DNA from: Flavobacterium circumlabens
Lineage (GTDB): Bacteria; Bacteroidota; Bacteroidia; Flavobacteriales; Flavobacteriaceae
Assembly: GCF_004345565.1 (NCBI RefSeq)
Contig: NZ_SLWA01000002.1
Coordinates: 62,001 to 126,000 of the forward strand
Reading direction: 5' to 3'
Length of the DNA: 64,000 bases
Shown: positions 33,988 to 42,709 of the stretch, one piece after another
Position numbering within the stretch: the stretch's first letter is position 1
Layout: the number at the start of each line of letters is the position of its first letter
Program-made: the position numbers and the translations under genes
Notes under the pieces: generated by a model
What the model saw: the letters and a program-made list of their open reading frames with translations, nothing else
Databases searched by the model: none
Told to the model about the DNA's origin: nothing

Positions 33988-33992
33988 TGAAA

Positions 33993-34325
33993 TTATTTAG
34001 AGTTTGCTTCTCTTGTATCAAAAACAGTACACAAAAAACGCTGAGACGACAAGGCAATTTTACTGCCCTCAGTTATCATCCTTTTTCCACCTTCGCTATT
34101 AATCACTCCTTGAAAAGCTTCCATATTTTCGTATTGAGCATAAAGTGCTACATTGTTTCCGTCTAAACTTTTATGATAAGTTGCGGAAATAAACCCTGGG
34201 CAACTCGCAATAAACTCGTCGGTGCAAGAAACAAGTAAATTGATTAATTCATCTTGTTTTTCTGGTGCTACTGTAAAAAGACTAACTAAAGTTAATGCAT
34301 TTTGTTCTTTTGAAATTGTGATCAT
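33993..34325 (-). CDS. ABM-family monooxygenase-like protein
   Basis: This 110-residue protein has the dimeric alpha+beta-barrel pattern of antibiotic biosynthesis monooxygenase domains: a TLVSLFTVAPEKQDELINLL start, CPGFISATYHKSLDG and YAQYENMEAFQ. Such proteins act on quinones, haem or polyketides, or only bind ligands; nothing here decides which. It is cytosolic. It lies next to DoxX and SnoaL-like genes in a minus-strand group. Confidence 0.8.
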   Translation of the reverse strand: MITISKEQNALTLVSLFTVAPEKQDELINLLVSCTDEFIASCPGFISATYHKSLDGNNVALYAQYENMEAFQGVINSEGGKRMITEGSKIALSSQRFLCTVFDTREANSK

Positions 34326-34427
34326 TTTTTATTTTTTAAATTTATGATTTGGTTTTAAAATTAAATTATTGAGTGAATATGTGTATATTTTTTTAAATAA
34401 CTTTTATTCTAACGTTTTTTTATTTAA

Positions 34428-34832
34428 TCAATTTCTTTTCGCTATTATACCTAATGAAAACGCTGCAGCAGATGCACAAAATACGGAATAATCAAGTGGT
34501 GCTTTTATATTAGTTGAAAATGCCATTGACAATCCAAATAATAAAAGTAAAAAGCCTGTTGCCTTGGCAAAAAATGTGGTTTTAAAAGTAGAAAGTAGCC
34601 CTATTGCAAATGCTATTTCTAAAATAGTAGCTAATCCTCCTAAAAATGGAATTAATGATGGAGGAAACATTGGATTTATTTTTTGTGTGTAAGCCAAAAA
34701 ACTTTCCCAGTTTCCCCAAGCCGAAAGTTCTTTACTCCAAAATCCAAATCTATCGGCAACAGCTGATAAAAGACCAACACTAAGAGCGATACGTATAAAC
34801 CATTCAACAATTTTTGTTCCTGATATTTTCAT
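34428..34832 (-). CDS. DoxX-like membrane protein
   Basis: This 134-residue protein has four membrane helices (about 9-25, 55-80, 85-103 and 110-130), with the typical DoxX pattern of a helix-1 Arg-Ile and 'FPPSLIPFLGGLATILEIAFAIGLL'. DoxX proteins are linked to sulfur and redox metabolism or antioxidant complexes, but most are uncharacterised. It lies between the ABM protein and a SnoaL-like lipoprotein on the same strand, so the three may work together. Confidence 0.8.
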   Translation of the reverse strand: MKISGTKIVEWFIRIALSVGLLSAVADRFGFWSKELSAWGNWESFLAYTQKINPMFPPSLIPFLGGLATILEIAFAIGLLSTFKTTFFAKATGFLLLLFGLSMAFSTNIKAPLDYSVFCASAAAFSLGIIAKRN

Positions 34833-34867
34833 ATTGTTTTAAATTTAACTATAATTTTTTATTGAAA

Positions 34868-35449
34868 TTATTTTCCAAGACCAATTTGATCCATATAGGT
34901 TTTATTGTCCCAATACAAAAATTCTTCAATCATTACACCATTTTTCCATATTCCGATGGTAGCCATTGGCAGTTTAAAACTTTTTCCTGTGGGTTGAATG
35001 AATTTTCCCTCTCCAATAGGCATTGGTTTTGTAAAAGTTCCTTCCATTATTCCTGCTACTGCGGTATATTGTCCAGAACCAAAACGGATAGGATGTTGTT
35101 TAATTCTCGTATCTGGCGCATATACAAACATTGCTTTCAAATCTTCAATATGTTTTTCGATACCAGTTGTGAAATGACCATCGGGCCAATTTACTTTAAT
35201 GTTTTTGGCGTGACTTTCGTGTAATCTTGTCCATTCTTGATTTGAAAAAACGGTATAATCAAGCGTGTCAAATTTTATTAAATTTTCATTTACCAAAGTA
35301 CTATTAGCAGTTAGTTCTGTAATTTGTTTTTGTAGAGATGTAATTGTTGCTTGACTTTCAGAATCAGTATTAGCTTCTTTTTTACAACTTATAAAAGTTG
35401 TTAGTGCGAAGGCAAGTATGATTGCGTAAATTGCTTTTTTTGTTTTCAT
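34868..35449 (-). CDS. SnoaL-like (ester-cyclase type) lipoprotein
   Basis: This 193-residue protein has a lipoprotein signal with the box ISC at about 20-22 and a Glu/Ser/Thr linker. The mature domain (about 60-190) follows the SnoaL/NTF2 fold: 'WTRLHESHAKNIKVNWPDGH', 'IEDLKAMFVYAPDTRI' and 'GKSFKLPMATIGIWKNGVMIEEFLYWDN'. Such domains bind small hydrophobic substrates. It would sit on the periplasmic face of a membrane, unusual for this mainly cytosolic family. Confidence 0.75.
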   Translation of the reverse strand: MKTKKAIYAIILAFALTTFISCKKEANTDSESQATITSLQKQITELTANSTLVNENLIKFDTLDYTVFSNQEWTRLHESHAKNIKVNWPDGHFTTGIEKHIEDLKAMFVYAPDTRIKQHPIRFGSGQYTAVAGIMEGTFTKPMPIGEGKFIQPTGKSFKLPMATIGIWKNGVMIEEFLYWDNKTYMDQIGLGK

Positions 35450-35543
35450 ATTTTTTTTAATTGGTTACCAGTAAATTAACAATGCAAAGATAGAGACGAG
35501 GCCCACTTTATTTAATACAATATTCGGTAATTGAATTGTAGAT

Positions 35544-36380
35544 TTAGGAAATAAGTCTGTTTTTCATTTCTTCTCTAAACTCGGTTGGTGATTGCCCAGA
35601 CTTCTTTTTGAATACATTGGAGAAGTATGAATTTTCATTATATCCTAATTCATAAGCTATTTCAGAAATTGTTTTTTCAGTTGAAATCAATAAATTTTTA
35701 GCTTCAATAAGCTTACGTGTTTCTATGATTTCAAAAACACTTTGTTCTAAAATAGTATGGCAAATTAGATTTAGGTTTCGGGAAGACATAAACAACTTTT
35801 CGGCATAAAATTCAACCCCAACGGGGCTTTTATAATTTTCTTCAAGAATTTTAAGAAAGTTTCCAAATGAAATGTGTTGAGTTTTTTGTTGAGATTCATT
35901 TGACCATTCAATTTTTCTTCTTTCGGCTTCTATCATCGTTAATAAAACACTTAGAAGCTGCTTTATGATTGCATAATTTGGATTTTCTTGAGTTGTTTCA
36001 TCCAACATCATTTTACAGAGTTCAACAAACCTTTGAAAACGTTTGTCATTTTGTAATTTTAGGTTGGCTTGTTTGTGATAAAGAGAATACAGCTGAAACG
36101 TGGTTTCTGGAATAAATTCGCTTTTGAAACGAATCACCCAAATATCGCATTCACCATTATAAATGCTAGGAATAATACGGTGCATTTTTCCTTTGGTAAT
36201 AAAACTAACAAAAGGGGCTAGGGTTTTGGTAGAATTAAAATCTATAAAATGTTCTAGTCCTCCATTTAATCCTATCAATAATTCTTCGAAATCGTGATTA
36301 TGTGGCGCATCAGGTTGGTCAGAAATCTTTTTGGCTTCCAATTCGTCAACTTTGAATATGTGGAATATCTTATTCATCAA
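35544..36380 (-). CDS. AraC-family transcriptional regulator
   Basis: This 278-residue protein has an N-terminal cupin-like sensing domain (about 10-110, with HNHDFEELL) and a C-terminal AraC double HTH (about 180-275): MSSRNLNLICHTILEQ, ISEIAYELGYNENSYFSNVFK, then KKSGQSPTEFREE. It likely controls the adjacent SnoaL/DoxX/ABM genes on the same strand, which is typical of the family, but no operator can be defined. The signal is unknown. Confidence 0.88.
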   Translation of the reverse strand: MMNKIFHIFKVDELEAKKISDQPDAPHNHDFEELLIGLNGGLEHFIDFNSTKTLAPFVSFITKGKMHRIIPSIYNGECDIWVIRFKSEFIPETTFQLYSLYHKQANLKLQNDKRFQRFVELCKMMLDETTQENPNYAIIKQLLSVLLTMIEAERRKIEWSNESQQKTQHISFGNFLKILEENYKSPVGVEFYAEKLFMSSRNLNLICHTILEQSVFEIIETRKLIEAKNLLISTEKTISEIAYELGYNENSYFSNVFKKKSGQSPTEFREEMKNRLIS

Positions 36381-36524
36381 TATTAGTTTATGGAAATGTT
36401 TAGTTTCCTTTTGAAATTGTGATCATTTATTTATAATTAGATCAATATATGAATTAAAGATATTTATTTTACTTCAAATTACTTTAGCCTCACTATTACC
36501 AAATTGTTGTTGCTTGTAACTTTT

Positions 36525-37214
36525 TTAACTTAATTGAAATTCAATCGCTGCTTTTGAATGTAATAATGCCGTGTCAAATACCGGCACCTTAACGTCATTT
36601 TGATGAATAACTAATGGGATTTCGGTACAACCCAGAATAATCCCTTCAGCTCCGTTTTCTACAAGCTCCTCAATTATTTTTAAATACCTTTTTTTTGTTT
36701 CGGCAGTTACAAGACCTTTTCCTAATTCTTCAAAAATTGTATTATGTACAAATTCCCTATCCGCATCATTTGGAATAATTGTTGCAATTCCTTTGTCTGC
36801 CAATTTAGATTTAAAAAAATCAAGTTCCATTGTGAATTTTGTCCCAAGTAAGCCTACTTTCTTTAATCTTTTTTTCTCAATTTCTGTCGCAGTGGCCGTA
36901 GCAATATGAATAATTGGCAAACCAATTTCATTTTCAAGTCTGTCTGCTAAAAAGTGCATTGTATTGGCACAGAGTACAATCGCTTTTGCTCCACAAAATT
37001 TTAAATCATTACAGGCCTTTAAAACCATTTTAAAAGTTGTTTCCCAATCGTTTATGTCATTGTTTTTTTTAATATCCGCATAATTGAACGAATATATGAG
37101 ACATTGAGAGTAGTTGAGCCCGCCCAATTTTTCATTAATCCCCTGATTAATTAATTTGTAGTAATCAACTGTTGAAACCCAGCTAATTCCGCCGATAAGA
37201 CCAATTGTTTGCAT
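36525..37214 (-). CDS. Aspartate/glutamate racemase-family protein
   Basis: This 229-residue protein has both active-site cysteines of the family, in CANTMHF (N-terminal half) and GCTEIPL (C-terminal half). The start IGLIGGISWVSTVDYYKLIN is typical of the YgeA/aspartate racemase group. It likely interconverts L- and D-Asp or a related amino acid in the cytosol. The gene stands alone. Confidence 0.88.
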   Translation of the reverse strand: MQTIGLIGGISWVSTVDYYKLINQGINEKLGGLNYSQCLIYSFNYADIKKNNDINDWETTFKMVLKACNDLKFCGAKAIVLCANTMHFLADRLENEIGLPIIHIATATATEIEKKRLKKVGLLGTKFTMELDFFKSKLADKGIATIIPNDADREFVHNTIFEELGKGLVTAETKKRYLKIIEELVENGAEGIILGCTEIPLVIHQNDVKVPVFDTALLHSKAAIEFQLS

Positions 37215-37679
37215 ATTTTTGTTTTAGTGTTTAATAAAGTTAAACCGGAAATTCAACGTTTAATAGTAGCTGTAACATTCTGGATGAATTCTATCGACTA
37301 AGATATAATTTATTAATAAAATTAAATTTTATTTTACCTGCACTTTATTTTTAAAATGTATATGCTTGCTATTCGGTTCTGTCTTATTTAAAGCTTAATT
37401 TTATCTTCGCCATATAAATTCTTAAAACCGATTAATACTAAAAGGTAATTGATAATCGAAATCTATTATACAACATCAGTATATTTTAAATTTAGGTTTA
37501 TATTAACCTATTGGGATGTCAATACTGGGAGTAAAAGTTCTCCTGCCCTGCATATTATCAGCAGAAAGTATTTTCTATACGAGTTACTTCCTTGTTCGTA
37601 GTAATTCTATCAATTGATTGTCCATGTACATAAAATAGAGACTTAGAAAAAACATGCTTCCAATATTTTTTTTAATATT
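37215..37679. other. Noncoding AT-rich gap
   Basis: The gap between the racemase gene and the transposase relic shows no open frame or motif that I can support. It probably contains more transposon debris, but none could be matched. Confidence 0.4.
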
Positions 37680-37982
37680 AAATCAGGCAATACAGTAGAT
37701 TTTCTTTTGACCAGAAAAAGGCAGAGAATGAACATGCAGTCATTTCCAATTAAAGCACTTGGTAATAACTACAGGCCAAGAGTGATTAATATTGATAAAA
37801 GTGGCTCTAATATTGCCGCTATCAGAGTCTATAACAAGTATTCTTTCTCAAAGATTAAAACCCGACAGTGTAAATATCTCAACAATATTATAGAACAAGA
37901 TCATCGTTTTATCAAGTGGCTCATACAAAATGTTTTAATTTATATTATTCTACTACGCAACTTTTTAATTAATTTTTTATAG
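37680..37982 (+). pseudogene. IS6-family transposase remnant
   Basis: The frame from 37680 reads K-S-G-N-T-V-D-F-L-L-T-R-K-R-Q-R, PRVINIDKSGSN, then CKYLNNIIEQDHRFIKW. This is the DDE middle part of IS6/IS26-type transposases (the second Asp in NIDKSG and the catalytic Glu in IIEQDHRFIK). The first Asp domain and the start are missing. After W-L-I-Q-N the frame diverges into unrelated residues. It is inactive. Confidence 0.8.
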
Positions 37983-38047
37983 CCGAACCATTCAATTTTT
38001 TTCTGTGGCTGATCCATTTATAAAAAGATTAAAAGTCACGCAGTAGA
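37948..38047. repeat. Imperfect inverted repeat near the IS6 relic
   Basis: TTCTACTACGCAACTTTTTA at 37948 is nearly the reverse complement of the sequence ending GCAGTAGAA at 38047 (about 20 bases, three mismatches and one gap), with 60 bases between. It may be a degraded transposon end pair or a hairpin. Confidence 0.35.
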
Positions 38048-38059
38048 ATGACCATTTGT

Positions 38060-40582
38060 TTATTCCACAACTATTTTTTGAATTCTCGCTTTGGTAGAAT
38101 TTGTAGTTCTTAAAAAGTAAATTCCTTTATTTAAATTTGGCAGCTGAATCTTTACAGCGTTTTCCGTATTCATAAATTGTGAATACACGATACTACCATT
38201 TATATCCGAAAGAACAACATCAAAAGGCAGTGCGTCAGTTGACGTAATATTTAACTGCGAATCTGACCTTACCGGATTTGGGTAAGCCATAAAATTTTGA
38301 GCTCCTAATATACTTTGATCTTCATTTACAGCCGATGATACTTTTTTTGAACTAAGTGTGGCATTCGAAGAAACAGCAGAAGTAAGGTAAAATTCAATAT
38401 CATCGTAATCTAGCCATTTATTAGCTGCCCCGGAATATTGATAAAAACCCAGTTCACAGCTGTTATTGGTTACTAATATATTATTTATTTGTACTTCTGT
38501 CCAAGTGGCGATACTTGTATTTAGAGGATATTCTATCGGACCAGCCCCATAATTTTTGGCATACATAACGGCGGTGCTTTGTCCGCCTGAACTGCGAACC
38601 CATGCTTTCATGGTATAATTTCCGTTTACGATTCCCGAAAGAGATTGAAAAACGGACACCTCAAATTCAGTATTTCCCCATTGAATTCCTTTGTAATTTG
38701 GAGAATGCGGAGCATCTGCAGAAGTTTGGGCATTTGCAATGCCCGGTCCGTATTCTGTCCAGCCTGTTGGTGTCTGGGTCGCTGTTGTATTAGCATCAAA
38801 GTTTCCGTTTACCAGTTTATTTACATTTACCAAATTTTGTACAGAGACTGTACATGTTGCAGTTTTACCGTCTGATGCTGTTCCGGTAATTATTGTAGAA
38901 CCTGCACTTACTGCATTTACGATTCCTAAATTGCTTACTGTCGCCACAGCAGTATTGCTTGAAGTCCAGGTTACGCCTTGGTTACTTGCGTTGTTTGGGG
39001 AAAAAACGGTATTTATTACCCTACTGCTTCCAATAGGCATTGTCATACTGCCCTGTGAAAATGTAAATCCTGTTATTGCAATAGGCGAAAGATAAAATTC
39101 GACATCATCGTAATCTATAAAATTATTAGCCAGTCCTGATTGATAGAAACCAACTTCGCAGGTATTATTGGTAACTTTAATATTGTTGATCTGCACTTGT
39201 GTCCAATTTGGTATACTCGAAGCTATAGAATAGCTTAGGTCACTTCCGCCATATCCTTTGGCATACATGGTTGCCCAAGTTTGTCCGCCGGAGCTTCTAA
39301 CCCAGGCTTTCATCGTGTAATTTCCATTGGCTAGTGCGGTTAAGGTTTGTGATACAGCAACCTCAAAAGGAGCCGCTCCTGACTGTGTTCCTTTATAATT
39401 TGAAGAATGTGGCGATAGATTAGAAGTTTGTGCAGTTGTGACACTTCCCCATTCGTTCCAGCCTGTGGGTGTTTGGGTCGGTGTTGTATTGGCGTCAAAA
39501 TTTCCATTGACTAATTTATTGACATTGGCAAAAATTTGAACAGATACAGAGCATGTTGAGGTTCTTCCGTCGGAAGATGTTCCAGTTATTGCTGCAGTTC
39601 CCGCGCTAACTCCCGTAACCATTCCCCAATTATTTACAATAGCTACAGAAGTATTGCTCGATGTCCAGTTTACAATTTGGTTTGTTGCATCAGAAGGTGT
39701 AAATGTTGTATTGATAACTTGTCTGCTGCCTATGTTTAATGTTAGGTTAGCTGGGGAAGTTGAAAAACCTGTAATTGCTTTTTGAGTAGTGTCTATATTT
39801 TTGTAAACCCTAACATAGTCGCAATACATAGTAGCCGGCAAAACTGTTGTTGCGTCAGGATCGCCCGGCCAGCTTCCACCAATAGGCAGGTTTATTAAAA
39901 TATATTGAGGCAGATGGTACTCTGCAGTATAATTATATCCATCTGTAATTCTAAATTGTTTGTAAAGCACATCATCGACATACCATTTGATATAGTTAGC
40001 ATCCCAGGTTATCGAATAAACATGCCATTGCGTAACATCAACAGTGTAAGAAGTTCCATCCTGCACATGCAGTTCATTGGCACCTGCCCAATGTGCCGTA
40101 CCGTGCGCTACAGTTTCGCTGTTAACATGTTCGAAAATGTCGATTTCACCACACCTTGGCCAGCCAATTTGAGGAAAGTTTGATCCTAATGTCCAGAAAC
40201 ACGACCATAATCCTTTACCTTTTGGCATTTTAAAACGTCCTTCGATTTTTCCGTAAGTCCAGGCAGCTTTATTCAAAGTAATTACACTTGCCGAAGTATA
40301 ATTTTTTCCGCCTACATTTTCTTTAACAACCGTAATTTCCAAATTTCCATTGTTTTGTTTTATGTTATTAGAATTTGTTGTGTAATACTGTAACTCGTTG
40401 TTTCTGATATTTCCTCCTAATTCATAACCCCATTTTTTGGGATCTGGAGCACCAGTGCCGTTAAACTCGTCAGACCATACCAATTGGTAGTTTTGGGCTT
40501 TTGCGCTAAAATTAAAAAGCAGCATACATGATAAAGTGCAAAAGAAAACTTTTACACTAATAAAGGTTAGTGTTTTTTTCAT
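38060..40582 (-). CDS. Secreted GH16 beta-glucanase with duplicated Big2/CBM modules and T9SS sorting domain
   Basis: This 840-residue enzyme has a signal peptide (1-30) and a GH16 catalytic domain (about 31-262). The catalytic motif GEIDIFEH supplies E146, D148 and E151; it cleaves beta-1,3 or mixed beta-glucans such as laminarin. Two copies of a unit follow: a Big2 Ig-like domain (about 269-350 and 502-582) and a carbohydrate-binding-like beta-sandwich (about 353-499 and 585-735), with high identity between copies (VNKLVNGNFDANTT in both). A type A T9SS sorting domain closes the protein (AYPNPVRSDSQL, then IYFLRTTNS). It is exported to the surface or medium. It may be controlled by a LacI-type regulator through the palindrome pair upstream. 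Confidence 0.92.
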   Translation of the reverse strand: MKKTLTFISVKVFFCTLSCMLLFNFSAKAQNYQLVWSDEFNGTGAPDPKKWGYELGGNIRNNELQYYTTNSNNIKQNNGNLEITVVKENVGGKNYTSASVITLNKAAWTYGKIEGRFKMPKGKGLWSCFWTLGSNFPQIGWPRCGEIDIFEHVNSETVAHGTAHWAGANELHVQDGTSYTVDVTQWHVYSITWDANYIKWYVDDVLYKQFRITDGYNYTAEYHLPQYILINLPIGGSWPGDPDATTVLPATMYCDYVRVYKNIDTTQKAITGFSTSPANLTLNIGSRQVINTTFTPSDATNQIVNWTSSNTSVAIVNNWGMVTGVSAGTAAITGTSSDGRTSTCSVSVQIFANVNKLVNGNFDANTTPTQTPTGWNEWGSVTTAQTSNLSPHSSNYKGTQSGAAPFEVAVSQTLTALANGNYTMKAWVRSSGGQTWATMYAKGYGGSDLSYSIASSIPNWTQVQINNIKVTNNTCEVGFYQSGLANNFIDYDDVEFYLSPIAITGFTFSQGSMTMPIGSSRVINTVFSPNNASNQGVTWTSSNTAVATVSNLGIVNAVSAGSTIITGTASDGKTATCTVSVQNLVNVNKLVNGNFDANTTATQTPTGWTEYGPGIANAQTSADAPHSPNYKGIQWGNTEFEVSVFQSLSGIVNGNYTMKAWVRSSGGQSTAVMYAKNYGAGPIEYPLNTSIATWTEVQINNILVTNNSCELGFYQYSGAANKWLDYDDIEFYLTSAVSSNATLSSKKVSSAVNEDQSILGAQNFMAYPNPVRSDSQLNITSTDALPFDVVLSDINGSIVYSQFMNTENAVKIQLPNLNKGIYFLRTTNSTKARIQKIVVE

Positions 40583-40781
40583 AAAAATGATTTGGTTTAT
40601 AGTTAGTAATGTATAAAATTAACAATGAGTCTTTAGAATTCGGATTTGTAATTTGAAAGTCGAATTCTTTTAAATTAAAATTTAAGTACTTAGTTTAGAG
40701 ACTTGTATTGTTGGATATTTGGCGAAAATTAAATAAAAAAATTATACATGCAATAAAAAATCTCGGAAAAAATGCTATTTA

Positions 40782-40812
40782 TTTGCGCAAACGTAAATTA
40801 AATTTGCGCAAA
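40782..40812. promoter_or_regulatory. Tandem TTTGCGCAAA palindromes (operator pair)
   Basis: Two identical 10-base palindromes at 40782-40791 and 40803-40812 are 21 bases apart centre to centre (two helix turns). They lie about 200 bases before the GH16 gene and beside the lacI relic, and fit a LacI-type regulator binding site. Confidence 0.5.
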
Positions 40813-40973
40813 TTATTGTATTTGTATTTATTGAAGAAAAAAACGATTACTATTAAAGGTATGCCTTGAAAAAAATAATATTATATTTCGACAGTTTCCA
40901 AGTCAATATAAGATCCTTCGGATATCATGGGGAAGACAAAACAGATTGTAAGAGAAGATTTTAAAATATTCAA

Positions 40974-41613
40974 TTAAGCCAATAAGCGCTCTTCGGTAAT
41001 GGTTAGAGATTTTGGTACCAGGATCATTCCGAATCTTTTGTATCCCTGTTGTAAAAGATGTTCGGTGACTTTTTCAGCACCTTCTATATTTTTGCCAAAA
41101 CTTTTGATGTTTTAGCCGAAGGGCTTATTCTGTAGACATTGATAATTGCAATTCCTTTTTGCTGTAGTTATCGATATAATCAAAATGCAGTGGTACTTGC
41201 GGAATGACAAACCAAAAGTCCGTCAACAGGGCTGTCCATTAATGCCTATACATTTTCCAATTCAGTTTGGTAATCTTCATTCGAAAGGCAGATAGTTACT
41301 TTAAACCCATTTTTAGAAGCAACCTTTTGAATTCCGCCAAGCATTGAAGAAAAAAAAGTAGACTGAAGATGCGGAATAATCACCCCAATGGTTTGAGTTT
41401 GTTTGTTGGCGAAATTTCTTGACATTAGATTTGGGCGGTATTCCATTTCCAATGCTACTTGTTTTAAGGCCTGAATAGTCGCCGGACTTATATTCGGATG
41501 ATTTCTTAAAGCGCAGCTTACCGTTGTTGCCGAAATTCCCATTGCCTGACCAATATCTATAATAGTGGTTTGGTAATTTTTCTTTGTTTTATTTTTTGCT
41601 TTTCGGCTTTCAT
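40974..41613 (-). pseudogene. Decayed LacI-family regulator
   Basis: The best piece, 41246-41542 in frame with upstream T-T-I-I-D-I-G-Q-A-M, has an intact LacI HTH (GISATTVSCALRNHPNISPAT, then the hinge EMEYRPNLMSRNFA). The start ATG at 41613 is in another frame. Past 41246 the frame continues with recognisable LacI text: A-L-M-D-S-P-V-D-G-L-L-V, interrupted by TAG, TGA and TAA. A later frame reads E-H-L-L-Q-Q-G-Y-K-R-F-G-M. The gene is broken by one frameshift near the start, several stops and a later shift. Confidence 0.8.
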
Positions 41614-41869
41614 GATTTAAGTGAAATTACAATAATAACGCTGCTTTTGTCTGATAAATCCTGACTTTAAAACAGCCTCTACTTTACTGCATTTCGGGCT
41701 TTTAACTCCCGGCATGACATTTTAGATTGATTTTGTTTTTCGAAGACAGAAATTTTCTATCTATCGAAAACGATCGTGTAAACGTTTGAGATAGGAAAAA
41801 CATTTGAAACGCTGTAGTGCACATTGTCAGCATATGCTTTAAATTCTACATTTGGAATAAGACTTTCAA

Positions 41870-42436
41870 CGTGCTGAAAGTTTCTAATGACGTAGGGGGC
41901 TAGTTTAATGAAGTTTACCGCCATGGTTAATTTTAGTCATGAACTCTTTGATGCGCTTAGAAAATACGCCATCAAAGAGTTACCGAAATGATTATGGGAT
42001 TAGGGTCAGTTATAGATGTATCTTCGGCCTCATTGTATATCAAACTGGGAGCCAACTTTATCGTAACCCCTGTTTTAAGAGAAGATATCACAATAGTCTG
42101 TAACCATAGAAAGTATTATAGTCATTGTAGTGGCAACTTAACGGAGATTACAAAAAGCAGAATAATTAGGATGCGAAATTGTAAAGCTTTTTTCAGGTTA
42201 TCTATATGGACCTGAGTTTATCAAAGGAGTAAAAAGACCACAACCATGGACTTTAATTATGCCTACAGGAGCAGTAAATCCAAGTGAAGAAAATCTTACG
42301 GGCTGGTTCAATGCGGTGTGACTTGTGTGGGTATCGGCTCTCAATGAATAACTTAAGAAATCATTGCAGACAAAGATTATTCGGGGTTACCCAAAAAGTT
42401 AAAGAAGTTTTTGAAAATATAGCAAAATTGAGGTAA
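41870..42436 (+). pseudogene. eda: Decayed 2-keto-3-deoxy-6-phosphogluconate aldolase
   Basis: Pieces of KDPG aldolase appear in shifting frames: M-I-M-G-L-G-S-V-I-D, YIKLGANFIVTPVLREDI, then (shifted) GPEFIKGVKRPQPWTLIMPT, and at the end K-V-K-E-V-F-E-N-I-A-K-L-R with a stop at 42436. The Schiff-base Lys lies normally in the TPVL..C region; here the block is shifted and altered. The start is approximate. It once split KDPG to pyruvate and glyceraldehyde-3-phosphate, and together with the lacI relic suggests a lost uronate pathway. Confidence 0.8.
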
Positions 42437-42615
42437 ATGCAATTTGTTTTTAAGAAAATAACGCTGAAGAATTTTTTGGACAGAGTGTCGATTAAAATAA
42501 TAATATAGTCATTTCAGATGAATGATCCGGATTGGCTGAATATGAAGTAATCAAAGTCTTTTGCGGGTTTTGGCTACTGTTAAAAAGGAAGTTTTTATTT
42601 GTTTATTTTGTTTTT

Positions 42616-42652
42616 AAACGGTGGATCTGAGTTTTTGTCCACCGTTTTTTTA
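42616..42652 (+). terminator. Rho-independent terminator
   Basis: AAACGGTGGA and TCCACCGTTT form a 10-bp stem with a 12-base loop and a T-run. It probably terminated the eda transcript; it also separates the relics from the intact LacI gene. Confidence 0.75.
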
Positions 42653-42709
42653 GTTTCCTTGTTTAGGATTAAAAAATAACTGTGTTCTTTTCAAATTATA
42701 ACTTTTCAA

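Noticed and set aside
41988..42215. 75-codon plus frame as a new gene
   Set aside because: It is one piece of the broken KDPG aldolase; its residues match the aldolase core and continue in another frame.
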